This document shows positions 17,810-25,202 of a DNA stretch of 37,030 bases, one piece after another. The notes beneath the pieces were generated by a model. That model saw only the letters and a list, made by a program, of their open reading frames with translations. It did no database searches and was not told the DNA's origin. The DNA comes from a virus, in IMG/VR virus record IMGVR_UViG_3300008259_000411, positions 1-37,030 of that record. One strand, written 5' to 3'. Every line of letters starts with the position of its first letter. Position 1 is the first letter of the stretch. The translations under genes and the position numbers were made by a program.

Positions 17810-17824
17810 TCAAATTAGTATAGA
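17798..17824 (+). promoter_or_regulatory. Possible promoter before tail fibre gene
   Basis: Perfect TTGACA (17798-17803) and TATAGA (17819-17824), but with only a 15-base spacer, about 40 bases before the tail fibre ATG. It overlaps the end of the preceding gene. Weak candidate because of the short spacing. Confidence 0.3.
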
Positions 17825-17865
17825 CAAATAACAGAATATAGTTAAAATAAGGCAAAGGAAAAATT

Positions 17866-19989
17866 ATGGCTGATTATGCAATAACCAATGTGGCAAGACG
17901 TGTGGTCTATACTGGCTCTGCTGGTGTAGGTCCTTACGCATTTTCGTTCCCTGTATTAGTAAATACAGATATTGCAGTATACAAGAATACCACACTATTA
18001 ACATTAACAACAGATTACACTGTAAGCATTAGTTCAACTACAGGAACTGGATCAGTTACATTAGTATCAGCCGCTACTGGATCTGATCGTATCACTATTG
18101 TAGGTGCAAGAGCTATTCAACGCTCAACAGACTTCGTAACTGGTGGCGACTTCTTTGCCAACACACTTAACACTGAATTAGACTCAGAAGTTATCTTTGT
18201 TCAACAAGTAGCTGAAACAGCAGAGCGTTCATTACGCGCTCCTGTAACAGATCCTACAACAATTAACATGACATTGCCATTGAATACTGCTCGTGCTAAT
18301 AAAACACTTGCATTCGATTCAGATGGTAACCCTATTGTAGGTGAGCAAATTGGTGACTATCGTGGTAACTGGGCAGCTGGCACAGCATACAATAAACGAG
18401 ATCTAGTTAAGGATACTACTACCAATAATATCTATATCTGTTTAACAGCACATACATCTACTGGTAGCCAACCACTTACAACAAATACAGACTCAGCTAA
18501 ATGGGGATTAATTGTAGATGCTGCTGCATCTTCAAATGCTGCATCTAACTCATCTAATGCTGCAAATAACTCTAGCAACTTTGCTAACAATGCTAGTAAT
18601 TCAGCCAATGCTTCATCTAATCATGCTAACAATGCTAGCAACTTTGCTAATAACGCATCTAACTCAGCTAATACAGCTTCTAATGCTCAAGCTAACGTAG
18701 CTGCTAATGCAAGTGCTGCATCTAACAGTGCTAATAATGCTTCTAACTTTGCTAACAACGCTAGCAATAGTGCAAATGCTTCTAGCAATCATGCTAATAA
18801 CTCATCTAATTTTGCAAATAACGCAAGTAATAGTTCTAATAGCGCTAGTGGATTTGCGAATAACGCAAGTAACTTCGCTAACAATGCATCGAATAGTGCT
18901 AATGCTGCGGCAGCTTCATCGACTACAGCTAATACAGCAGCTAATAATGCAACTAATGCATCAAGCAATGCAAGTAACCATGCAAGCAATGCATCAAACT
19001 TTGCAAACAATGCAAGCAATTCAGCTAACAGTTCTTCTGGATTCTCTAACAATTCAAGTAACTTTGCCAATAATGCAAGCAATAGTGCTAACGCAGCAGC
19101 GTCTGCACAAGTAGCGGCAGAGTCAGCTCGTGATGCTACATTAACTGCATACGATAACTTTGATGATAGATATCTAGGAGCTAAGACATCTGATCCAACA
19201 TTAGATAATGATGGCAATGCTCTCGTTGCTGGTGCATTATATTTCAATAGTGTTGATGGCGCTATGAAAGTATACACAGGATCAGCATGGGTAGCTGCTT
19301 ATGTATCTGGCACTGGATTCTTATCTGCTGCTAATAACTTATCTGATGTAGCTAATACTAGCACAGCAAGAACAAATCTTGGTCTTGCTATCGGCACCAA
19401 TGTTCAAGCATATGATGCTGAATTAACAGCCATTGCTGGATTAACTTCTGCTGCTGATAAAGGCATTCAATTTACTGGTTCTGGCACAGCTGGCACATAT
19501 GATTTAACATCTGCTGGTAAAGCATTGTTAGATGACGCTGATGCTTCAGCACAAAGAACTACTTTGGGATTAGGCACATTAGCTGTCATTAGTCCTACAG
19601 GAACTGCATCATCATCAACATTCCTTCGTGGTGACAATGCATGGACAACAGTATCAGTTACACCTACTGCTGTATCAGATCAAACTAACTCATCTACAGG
19701 ATACTTTGACTTACCAGCTGGAACTACAGCAGAAAGACCAGGATCACCAACATCTGGTAACATGCGCTATAACACCAGCACAAATAGTTTTGAAGGATAC
19801 AATGGATCTGCATGGGGATCTATCGGTGGTGGCGCAGCTGCTGGTGGTGCAATTTATGAAAACACATTAACAATTAGTTCTAACTACACATTAACAACAA
19901 GCACCAATGGCATGTCTGTTGGCCCAATCACAGTCGCTTCTGGCGTAACAGTTACAGTTCCTAGCGGACAACGCTGGGTAGTATTATAG
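17866..19989 (+). CDS. Tail fibre protein with T7 gp17-like N-terminus and Asn/Ser/Ala heptad shaft
   Basis: 707 residues. Residues 1 to about 125 (ITNVARRVVYTGSAG, PYAFSFPVLVNTDIAVYK, FANTLNTELDSEVIFVQQVAE) match the T7 tail-fibre N-terminal domain that anchors the fibre to the tail. About residues 163-218 look like a small carbohydrate-binding module (YRGNWAAGTAYNKRDLV, NIYICLTAHTSTG, KWGLI). Residues about 222-410 are an unusual shaft of seven-residue repeats made almost only of Asn, Ser and Ala. The C-terminus has fibre repeats of the LGLGT type (AYDAELTAIAGLTSA, ARTNLGLA). SD AAGGAAAA is upstream. It binds the host surface, probably together with the genes that follow. Confidence 0.88.
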   Translation: MADYAITNVARRVVYTGSAGVGPYAFSFPVLVNTDIAVYKNTTLLTLTTDYTVSISSTTGTGSVTLVSAATGSDRITIVGARAIQRSTDFVTGGDFFANTLNTELDSEVIFVQQVAETAERSLRAPVTDPTTINMTLPLNTARANKTLAFDSDGNPIVGEQIGDYRGNWAAGTAYNKRDLVKDTTTNNIYICLTAHTSTGSQPLTTNTDSAKWGLIVDAAASSNAASNSSNAANNSSNFANNASNSANASSNHANNASNFANNASNSANTASNAQANVAANASAASNSANNASNFANNASNSANASSNHANNSSNFANNASNSSNSASGFANNASNFANNASNSANAAAASSTTANTAANNATNASSNASNHASNASNFANNASNSANSSSGFSNNSSNFANNASNSANAAASAQVAAESARDATLTAYDNFDDRYLGAKTSDPTLDNDGNALVAGALYFNSVDGAMKVYTGSAWVAAYVSGTGFLSAANNLSDVANTSTARTNLGLAIGTNVQAYDAELTAIAGLTSAADKGIQFTGSGTAGTYDLTSAGKALLDDADASAQRTTLGLGTLAVISPTGTASSSTFLRGDNAWTTVSVTPTAVSDQTNSSTGYFDLPAGTTAERPGSPTSGNMRYNTSTNSFEGYNGSAWGSIGGGAAAGGAIYENTLTISSNYTLTTSTNGMSVGPITVASGVTVTVPSGQRWVVL
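18529..19104 (+). repeat. Degenerate 21-bp repeat coding for Asn/Ser/Ala heptads
   Basis: About 25 seven-codon units of the type NASNFAN, NASNSAN, ASSNHAN, with occasional interruptions (NVAANAS, AAAASST). The protein repeat is much more regular than the DNA, since synonymous codons vary (AGT, AGC, TCT, TCA for Ser). This points to old repeats held by selection on the protein. The shadow frames over this block are by-products. Confidence 0.85.
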
Positions 19990-19998
19990 GAGAAATAG

Positions 19999-20457
19999 AT
20001 GGCTTCAACAACAATTGCTACTATATCATCTACAGGATTATCTACACAAGTAGGTGCACCAGCATTTAGCGCTTATCAAAATTCTGCTCAAACATTATCT
20101 GGCTCAACAACAACTAAAATTACTTTTGACACAGAAGAATGGGATACAAATTCTAATTTTGCATCTTCAAGATTTACCCCAACTATAGCTGGATACTATC
20201 AAATTAATGGAGGTATACAAGTAAATGCTACTGCTTGTGTTATTAGTTTATTTTTATACAAAAACGGCTCTTTATATAAATTTCTTGTTACTTCTAATAA
20301 TTCAAATTTATCTGGAGCATATGGTTCTAGTTTAGTTTATTTAAATGGTTCTACTGACTATGTAGAAATTTACGCTTCTGTTGCAACGGGTCAAGCATTG
20401 AATGTAAATGGAACTGCGGGCAGTTGGTTTAATGGTGCAATGGTAAGGAGTGCATAA
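19999..20457 (+). CDS. C1q/TNF-like receptor-binding tail protein
   Basis: 152 residues. After a short Thr/Ser-rich start, the pattern PAFSAYQNSAQTLSGSTTTKITFDTEEWDTN, then FTPTIAGYYQINGGIQVN, ISLFLYKNGSLY and GSWFNGAMVRS follows the strand order of C1q-type jelly rolls, which occur as trimeric tips on phage fibres. It has its own SD (AGGAGAAATAG before 19999) and follows the fibre gene, so it probably forms a second tip protein rather than a fused domain. A role in host recognition is inferred. (In this entry the first motif is given in overlapping parts; the key residues are F, W, Y and G of the strands.). Confidence 0.75.
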   Translation: MASTTIATISSTGLSTQVGAPAFSAYQNSAQTLSGSTTTKITFDTEEWDTNSNFASSRFTPTIAGYYQINGGIQVNATACVISLFLYKNGSLYKFLVTSNNSNLSGAYGSSLVYLNGSTDYVEIYASVATGQALNVNGTAGSWFNGAMVRSA

Positions 20458-20627
20458 TGACATTATTTGAAAAGATTAAATCAATATATCCAGAATTAAC
20501 TGATGCAGACTTTATCCCATTTACGGGAACAATATTATTACAAAACGACTCTGATGGTCGTGGAGATTACATAGCTAAATGGGAACATCCTACACTAGCT
20601 AAACCAACACAGGAGCAATTAGCATGA
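20457..20627 (+). CDS. XkdW-like small tail-associated protein
   Basis: 56 residues, ATG overlapping the previous stop. The order IYPELTDADFIPFTGTILLQ, then DSDGRGDYIAKWEHP and KPTQEQLA resembles the XkdW-type family of small phage tail-region proteins, which often end in a Pro-x-Pro-Thr-x-Glu-x-Leu element. They may act as chaperones for the neighbouring fibre protein; the function is not known. The gene overlaps the next start by four bases (ATGA), which supports coupled expression with the fibre-type gene that follows. Confidence 0.7.
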   Translation: MTLFEKIKSIYPELTDADFIPFTGTILLQNDSDGRGDYIAKWEHPTLAKPTQEQLA

Positions 20628-21235
20628 GTTCAGTAGTCATTGCTGGTAACACCAGCGGATCAGTAACACTATCAGCACCAGACGTTGCTGGCACTACTAC
20701 ACTTACGTTGCCATCAACAAGTGGTAATGTTATTACAAGTGCTAATATTAGCTCTAACTTACCAGCTGGTAGCGTATTGCAAGTTGCAAGCACTACAAAG
20801 ACAGATACATGGTCAGCATCTACTCCAAATTGGGTTGATATTACTGGCATGTCAGTATCAATCACTCCATCTAGCACATCAAATAAAATATTAGTTTTAG
20901 TTAATTTGTCTTTTATGACTACAGGTGGTGCTGCACATGGATATAGAATTGTTAGAAATTCTACAGCAATTTCTATTGGAGATGCTGCTGGATCTAGACC
21001 AAGATTCTCTGGCTCTGTGCAAGATGGTAATGTTAATACAAGCTTTATATTAAGCTCAGCTACAACTCATTTAGATTCACCATCATCTACAAGTTCAGTT
21101 ACATATAAGTTGCAAGCATTTGGAACATATGCTGGGTCAGCTATGTATGTTAATACATCAAGTGCTGATAGAGATAATACAGAATATGATGGAAGAACTA
21201 CATCATCAATAACAGTAATGGAGATTAAAGGATAA
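20624..21235 (+). CDS. Fibre-type receptor-binding protein (beta-rich)
   Basis: 203 residues. The N-terminal SSVVIAGNTSGSVTLSAPDV and AGTTTLTLPSTSGNVIT segment is a common attachment motif of marine and freshwater phage fibre proteins. The rest is a beta sandwich with ILVLVNLSFMTTGG, GYRIVRNSTAISIGD and a C-terminal SSITVMEIKG strand, similar to C1q-like or jelly-roll tips. It starts in ATGA with the upstream small protein and overlaps the next gene by one base. Likely one of several alternative host-binding proteins. Confidence 0.7.
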   Translation: MSSVVIAGNTSGSVTLSAPDVAGTTTLTLPSTSGNVITSANISSNLPAGSVLQVASTTKTDTWSASTPNWVDITGMSVSITPSSTSNKILVLVNLSFMTTGGAAHGYRIVRNSTAISIGDAAGSRPRFSGSVQDGNVNTSFILSSATTHLDSPSSTSSVTYKLQAFGTYAGSAMYVNTSSADRDNTEYDGRTTSSITVMEIKG

Positions 21236-21501
21236 TGAATAAACATGAAGCTATATATAAACTTTATCCTAATGTTGCATACATTAATGATGAAGTTCCA
21301 TATGACAAAGATGGCAATGTAGTTGCTATCAATGTATCTTTAGTAGATGCAGAGGTAGCTAAATATGCATACGTTACACAAAGACAACAAGCATATCCAT
21401 CTATCGTAGACCAACTAGATACTCTCTATCATGGTGGCTATGACTCATGGAAAGCATCTATAGATGTAGTTAAGAATAAGTATCCTAAAGGAGCAGCATA
21501 A
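21235..21501 (+). CDS. Small tail-fibre-associated protein, possible assembly chaperone
   Basis: 88 residues. The C-terminal half AYPSIVDQLDTLYHGGYDSW followed by KASIDVVKNKYPK is a recurring motif in small proteins next to phage fibre genes. The N-terminal half predicts short strands (VPYDKDGNVVAINVSLVD). I read it as an accessory or chaperone for the fibre proteins on either side. One-base overlaps at both ends tie it to the same operon. Confidence 0.65.
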   Translation: MNKHEAIYKLYPNVAYINDEVPYDKDGNVVAINVSLVDAEVAKYAYVTQRQQAYPSIVDQLDTLYHGGYDSWKASIDVVKNKYPKGAA

Positions 21502-22493
21502 TGTCAATGATTTTAGATGGCTCAAACGGAGTCACGTTCCCATCATGGACTACTAGCACTAGACCATCTAGCCCCACGACAGCTATGACTGGATACAATA
21601 CAACTCTTAATGTAATGGAAGTGTATACAGGAACTACATGGATAGCAGTTGGTGAGCAATCAACTTATTATTCAATAGATTTTTTAGTGGTCGGAGGCGG
21701 TGGTGGCGGTGGCTGTGGAACTAATGCTGGAAACGTAGAAGGTGGCGGTGGTGGCGGTGCTGGTGGGTTTAGAACATCTACTCAAACAGCAAATGTTGGC
21801 ACAGTAATTACAGTGACAGTGGGAGATGGAGGCGCTGGAACAACCACTGCTGGTGCTAGTGGAACATCAGGTGTTGCTTCTTCAATTTCAGGATCTGGAT
21901 TAACAACAATATCTTCTGCTGGTGGCGGAGCTGGAGGCGGTAATGGTATTGTTGGAAGTAGTGGCGGATCAGGCGGAGGCGGTGGTGCTGGAACTGGCAA
22001 TGCTGCTGGCGGAGCTGGTAACACTCCAAGCACTTCACCAAGTCAAGGAAGTAATGGTGGTGCTGGTTCTGGTGGTGGTAATGCTGGAGGTGGTGGTGGA
22101 GCTTCCGCAGTTGGTGGAACGGGTGCAGGCACTGGTGCTGGCGGAGCTGGGTCATCTTCTTCTATAACAGGCTCTGCAATAACTTATGCGGGAGGTGGTG
22201 GAGCTGGTAGTGCAACCAATCTTAATGCTGGTGGAAATGGAGGCGGTGGTGCTGGAGCAAGGGGACTTACATCTCCTATAGCAGCAGTAGCTGGAACTGC
22301 TAACTTAGGTGGTGGTGGAGGCGGGGGTTCAATTGCTGGAACTTCTGTAAGTGCTTCAGGTGGTAAAGGCGTTGTGATATTAAGCGTTCCTACTGTAAAC
22401 TATTCTGGAACAACAACAGGCTCTCCAACAGTTACAACATCATCAGGAAAAACAATTTTAACATTTAATGGATCAGGGAGTTATACAGTATAA
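21501..22493 (+). CDS. Glycine-rich tail adhesin
   Basis: 330 residues. After an N-terminal fibre-type segment (about residues 1-55, SNGVTFPSWTTSTRPSSPT), the protein has a strand DFLVVGGGGGGG followed by about 220 residues of Gly-rich, Ala/Ser-containing sequence. It ends GKGVVILSVPTVNYSG. This matches the glycine-rich domain family found in phage adhesins, where polyglycine helices pack into a sandwich with variable loops that bind receptors. Gly codons are mixed GGA, GGC and GGT, so the run is not a simple DNA repeat. Variation would be expected in the loops. Confidence 0.75.
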   Translation: MSMILDGSNGVTFPSWTTSTRPSSPTTAMTGYNTTLNVMEVYTGTTWIAVGEQSTYYSIDFLVVGGGGGGGCGTNAGNVEGGGGGGAGGFRTSTQTANVGTVITVTVGDGGAGTTTAGASGTSGVASSISGSGLTTISSAGGGAGGGNGIVGSSGGSGGGGGAGTGNAAGGAGNTPSTSPSQGSNGGAGSGGGNAGGGGGASAVGGTGAGTGAGGAGSSSSITGSAITYAGGGGAGSATNLNAGGNGGGGAGARGLTSPIAAVAGTANLGGGGGGGSIAGTSVSASGGKGVVILSVPTVNYSGTTTGSPTVTTSSGKTILTFNGSGSYTV

Positions 22494-22888
22494 TGGCTTC
22501 TTTTGCAAAAATAGGATTAAACAACAAAGTAATTGAAGTGCTTTCAGTTGTCAATAATGTTCTGCATGATTCCAATGGAATCGAACAAGAATCAATTGGC
22601 ATAGACTTCTTAACTAAACTTACTGGCTATCCAGTGTGGGTTCAAACTTCATATAATACTTATGGTAATCAACATAAGTTAGGTGGCACACCACTTCGTG
22701 GAAACTATGCTGGCATTGGTTATACATACGATGAAACTAACGATGTATTCTATGCACCTAAACCCTATCCATCATGGATACTAAACACATCAACATGGTT
22801 ATGGGAAGCTCCAGTTGCCATGCCAACAGATGGCGGGTATATATGGAATGAAGAATTAGGTAATTGGTCATCTGTTATTGAAGGGTAA
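22493..22888 (+). CDS. Conserved tail-region protein, unknown function
   Basis: 131 residues. The order MASFAKIGLNNKVIEVLSVVN, NYAGIGYTYDETNDVFYAPKP and YPSWILNTSTWLWEAPVAMP is a pattern I know from small proteins near fibre genes of many aquatic phages; none has a known function to my knowledge. Rich in Trp, Tyr and Pro. It overlaps the adhesin stop by one base. Tail or fibre accessory is the likely role. (The first motif is quoted only for its pattern; key residues are the FA, N and V positions.). Confidence 0.65.
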   Translation: MASFAKIGLNNKVIEVLSVVNNVLHDSNGIEQESIGIDFLTKLTGYPVWVQTSYNTYGNQHKLGGTPLRGNYAGIGYTYDETNDVFYAPKPYPSWILNTSTWLWEAPVAMPTDGGYIWNEELGNWSSVIEG

Positions 22889-22890
22889 TT

Positions 22891-23052
22891 ATGGTTAAGC
22901 ACGACTTAGAATCACGCCTAAGCACACATGAGGAGATCTGCGCGTATCGTTATGAAACGATTAATGCGCGTCTTAAAAGACTAGAACAAATCCTATTAGG
23001 CACTGCTGGTTTTGTCATTGTATTCTTACTTACACAACTATTCAATAAATAA
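22891..23052 (+). CDS. Small membrane protein of lysis region (coiled coil plus one TM)
   Basis: 53 residues, too short for most gene callers. The start at 22891 comes two bases after the previous stop. The N-terminal two thirds is charged and helical (HDLESRLSTHEEICAYRYE, NARLKRLEQ). The C-terminus is one hydrophobic helix (LLGTAGFVIVFLLTQLF) followed by NK. This is the layout of XhlA-type lysis accessory proteins. It opens the lysis cassette, so a holin accessory or antiholin role is plausible but not shown. Confidence 0.65.
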   Translation: MVKHDLESRLSTHEEICAYRYETINARLKRLEQILLGTAGFVIVFLLTQLFNK

Positions 23053-23053
23053 C

Positions 23054-23395
23054 ATGAAGCTACTTACCAAGCAAAACTTGCGTAAGATGTATGCATGTTT
23101 TGTAAGGCTTCCTCCATTCAATGGATACAAGATGCCAGCACCACATAAGGTGAACTTCAGTATTATCAATACAAAAGGTGAAGTGCTAGGATACTTTCTT
23201 ACAGAGCCTACACGCATACAAATAGATGTATCTAATGATACATATCTAAAGATATCTGAAACATTAATGCATGAGATGATTCATTGTATGCTTTGGTATC
23301 ATGGCAACAATGACTTCGATGCACATGAAAAGAAGTTTAACAAATATGTTAATATGATTTGTGAATTATACGGATTTAATAAGGAGGAGTTTTAA
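23054..23395 (+). CDS. SprT-like zinc metallopeptidase
   Basis: 113 residues from the ATG at 23054. It contains HEMIH (residues 73-77), the zinc-binding HExxH motif, and a third probable ligand in FDAHEKKF (His91), as in SprT-like proteins. The fold is short, without the C-terminal zinc ribbon of full SprT. Such proteins occur in phages, but the substrate is unknown. Here it sits between two small membrane-type genes of the lysis cassette and ends right at the holin start. Family is well supported; role open. Confidence 0.8.
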   Translation: MKLLTKQNLRKMYACFVRLPPFNGYKMPAPHKVNFSIINTKGEVLGYFLTEPTRIQIDVSNDTYLKISETLMHEMIHCMLWYHGNNDFDAHEKKFNKYVNMICELYGFNKEEF

Positions 23396-23761
23396 GTGGA
23401 CCCAATTACTATACTTGCTGCACTAGGACCAGTGGCTGTTGATTTAGGCAAATCACTTATCAATAAATTTATAGCACCAGATCAATTCAAACCAGCAACC
23501 ATAGAACAATATGCTCAAATGAAACAGATTGATCTTGAGTTCTTTAAGGTGATGAATGAAGCTGGTGGTGGCAATCCATCTTATCCATGGGTAGAAGCTG
23601 TGATTAGACTCATGCGCCCAACCATAGGATTGTTAGTATTAACAACATGGGTTATCATGCATTTAAAATCTATTGCAACACCAGAGGTAGATAACTTTGC
23701 TAGTGCTGTAGGATTCTATTTATTTGGCGAGCGTTCTTTATTTCATATTAAGAAGAAATGA
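23396..23761 (+). CDS. Holin, 3-TM GTA-type
   Basis: 121 residues, starting with GTG at 23396 behind a very strong SD (AAGGAGGAG, 23381-23389). The N-terminus is hydrophobic (ITILAALGPVAVDLGKSLI), the middle polar, and the C-terminal half has RLMRPTIGLLVLTTWVIM and a second hydrophobic stretch NFASAVGFYLFGERSL. This is the pattern of the three-TM holins found in gene-transfer agents and many phages. It forms inner-membrane holes that let the endolysin out. It overlaps the endolysin start by four bases, which fits. Confidence 0.75.
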   Translation: MDPITILAALGPVAVDLGKSLINKFIAPDQFKPATIEQYAQMKQIDLEFFKVMNEAGGGNPSYPWVEAVIRLMRPTIGLLVLTTWVIMHLKSIATPEVDNFASAVGFYLFGERSLFHIKKK

Positions 23762-24195
23762 ACTTATCACCACACTTTACATTAAAGGAACTGACAGCAT
23801 CAGAGATAGCAGATAGACATGGCATAGATAATATACCATCAGATCCATCTATCATAGCTAACTTAAAAACATTAGCGAAAGGATTAGAGCATGTTAGAAC
23901 TTTACTTAATAGACCTATTCTTGTTAATAGTGCTTATCGTTGCATTCATGTTAATCAGTTACTTGGGAGCAAACCGACAAGCCAGCACGTCAAGGGATTG
24001 GCGGCAGATATTATCTCTCCCCTTTTTGGATCACCTTCAGAAATTATTAAAAAGATTGTATCAAGCACTATTGAATACGATCAAGTTATCTTGGAGTTTG
24101 ATCGCTGGATACACATTAGCTTTGCTGAAGAAAATAAAGAGCCTCGTAAGCAAGCATTGATTATAAATACCAAAGGCACTAGACAATATAAATGA
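23758..24195 (+). CDS. Endolysin, M15-type zinc peptidase
   Basis: 145 residues. It should cut the peptide cross-links of peptidoglycan. The N-terminus HFTLKELTASEIADRHGIDN is typical for this phage group. Zinc ligands are visible in SQHVKGLAADI (His77, Asp84) and in WIHISF (His119), with YDQVILEF before the last. Length is right for single-domain M15 endolysins. There is no signal peptide, so it relies on the holin. A second open frame with a membrane helix runs inside it and is listed separately. Confidence 0.88.
   Translation: MNLSPHFTLKELTASEIADRHGIDNIPSDPSIIANLKTLAKGLEHVRTLLNRPILVNSAYRCIHVNQLLGSKPTSQHVKGLAADIISPLFGSPSEIIKKIVSSTIEYDQVILEFDRWIHISFAEENKEPRKQALIINTKGTRQYK
23891..24160 (+). 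CDS. Candidate membrane protein embedded in endolysin gene (+1 frame)
   Basis: An 89-residue frame starting at an ATG with AAAGGA (23878-23883) seven bases upstream. Residues about 5-27 are a clean hydrophobic helix (YLIDLFLLIVLIVAFMLISY). After it comes a basic, amphipathic region (RQASTSRDWRQ, then LQKLLKRLYQALL). No spanin is found elsewhere, and embedded lysis genes are known in other phages, so a spanin- or holin-like role is possible. A caution: NNT-rich codons in the main frame tend to give hydrophobic residues in this register by chance. Confidence 0.3.
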   Translation: MLELYLIDLFLLIVLIVAFMLISYLGANRQASTSRDWRQILSLPFLDHLQKLLKRLYQALLNTIKLSWSLIAGYTLALLKKIKSLVSKH

Positions 24196-24207
24196 TATGT
24201 GATATCG

Positions 24208-24235
24208 TTTCGTAATCCATTTTGAGGATACGAAA
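24208..24235 (+). promoter_or_regulatory. Hairpin covering the ribosome site of the phosphoesterase gene
   Basis: TTTCGTA(A)TCC (24208-24218) pairs with GGATACGAAA (24226-24235) with one bulged A and a 7-base loop. The 3' arm takes in part of the GAGGA SD (24224-24228) and the A of the ATG at 24235. It could hold translation down until melted or processed. Seen directly; effect inferred. Confidence 0.5.
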
Positions 24236-24939
24236 TGAAATACAAATCAGTATTAGTCATATCAGATCTACATATTCCATATCATCATCCAGATGCATTC
24301 AACTTTCTTAAAGCGCTCAAGACAAAATACAAACCCGATCTCGTTGTTAATATTGGTGACGAGCTTGATATGCATGCGATGTCTATGCACGATAGTGATC
24401 CGGATCTATTCTCTGCTGGCCATGAGTTGGCAGCGTCTATTGCATACGTTCAAAGCTTAGAAAAGATATTCCCCAAGATGACGATTGTGCATAGCAATCA
24501 TTCATCTATGCTATACAGACGTGCATTAAAGCATGGCGTTCCTAAAGGTTACCTTAAAGACTACAATGATTTCTTAGGCATTGGTAAAGGCTGGCAATGG
24601 GTAGAGGATCATACCATTACATTATCAGATGGATCACGTTGCTTCTTTACACATGGCTTATCAGCTGACGTATTAAAAGTAGCTATGCAATACGGAATGA
24701 ATACTGTGCAAGGCCACTACCATACTAAGTTTAGTATTGGATATTATTCTAATCCAGATGCGTTAGTCTGGGGTATGCAAGTAGGATCTTTAATCAATCA
24801 AAAGTCTATGGCATTTAACTATGCTAAAAACTTTAAGACTAGATTCATCGTAGGATGTGGAATGATTATAGATGGCCAACCTAAATTAATGCCTATGGTA
24901 TTAAAGACAAACGGAAGGTGGCATGGTAAACTGGTGTAG
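24235..24939 (+). CDS. Calcineurin-like metallophosphoesterase
   Basis: 234 residues. The metal-binding motifs appear in order: SDLHIP (Asp11, His13), GDE (Asp42), SNH (Asn88, His89), FFTHG (His140) and GHYH (His161, His163). The usual GNH(D/E) is here HSNHSS, so the residue after His is Ser. These phage enzymes may hydrolyse nucleotides, nucleic acid ends or modified phosphates; the substrate cannot be read from sequence. Placed after lysis genes at the end of the plus-strand arm, with its start in the hairpin described above. Confidence 0.85.
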   Translation: MKYKSVLVISDLHIPYHHPDAFNFLKALKTKYKPDLVVNIGDELDMHAMSMHDSDPDLFSAGHELAASIAYVQSLEKIFPKMTIVHSNHSSMLYRRALKHGVPKGYLKDYNDFLGIGKGWQWVEDHTITLSDGSRCFFTHGLSADVLKVAMQYGMNTVQGHYHTKFSIGYYSNPDALVWGMQVGSLINQKSMAFNYAKNFKTRFIVGCGMIIDGQPKLMPMVLKTNGRWHGKLV

Positions 24940-25139
24940 TGGAAAACCCTACATCAGAACAATTAAGTGCTTTAGATAAACTCATAGGTCGCAAGATATG
25001 GGATATCGAAATCGTTGAAGAAGATAATGAAGCTTACGTTAGAATTTTTTTCAGCGAAAATGAGGATGATTTCATACTCATCTATGCTCAGTATATGGAA
25101 ATGTCCATAGTCACACCAAAACCACCACAGCTACACTAA
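24939..25139 (+). CDS. Small acidic protein, unknown
   Basis: 66 residues, starting GTG in a TAGTG overlap with the previous gene. The N-terminal NPTSEQLSALDKLIGRKIWD is followed by an acidic beta-like stretch (IEIVEEDNEAYVRIFFSEN) and a Pro-rich end. No family recognised. It is the last plus-strand gene before the convergent minus-strand block. Confidence 0.55.
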   Translation: MENPTSEQLSALDKLIGRKIWDIEIVEEDNEAYVRIFFSENEDDFILIYAQYMEMSIVTPKPPQLH

Positions 25140-25147
25140 AAATGACC

Positions 25148-25178
25148 CACAGAATCGCACCATAACGAACGATCTGTG
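25148..25178. terminator. Stem-loop between convergent gene blocks
   Basis: CACAGAATCG (25148-25157) pairs with CGATCTGTG (25170-25178), with a bulged A. It lies between the converging genes ending at 25139 and 25203. There is no T-tract on either side, so it may work with Rho or only as an mRNA end; termination is inferred from place. Confidence 0.35.
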
Positions 25179-25202
25179 AGCCACCTATACCATCATATCA
25201 AA

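Noticed and set aside
18529-19104. CRISPR-like array
   Set aside because: The repeats are adjacent codon heptads without spacers and lie inside a continuous coding frame.
18518-19277. Long open frames on both strands over the tail fibre shaft
   Set aside because: They are by-products of the Asn/Ser/Ala repeat codons. Their products are simple Leu/Met/Gln or Ala/Leu runs with no SD.
21782-22167. Open frames across the glycine-rich adhesin
   Set aside because: They come from GGN-rich codons read in other frames (Pro-rich or Val/Leu-rich products); no ribosome site or family resemblance.
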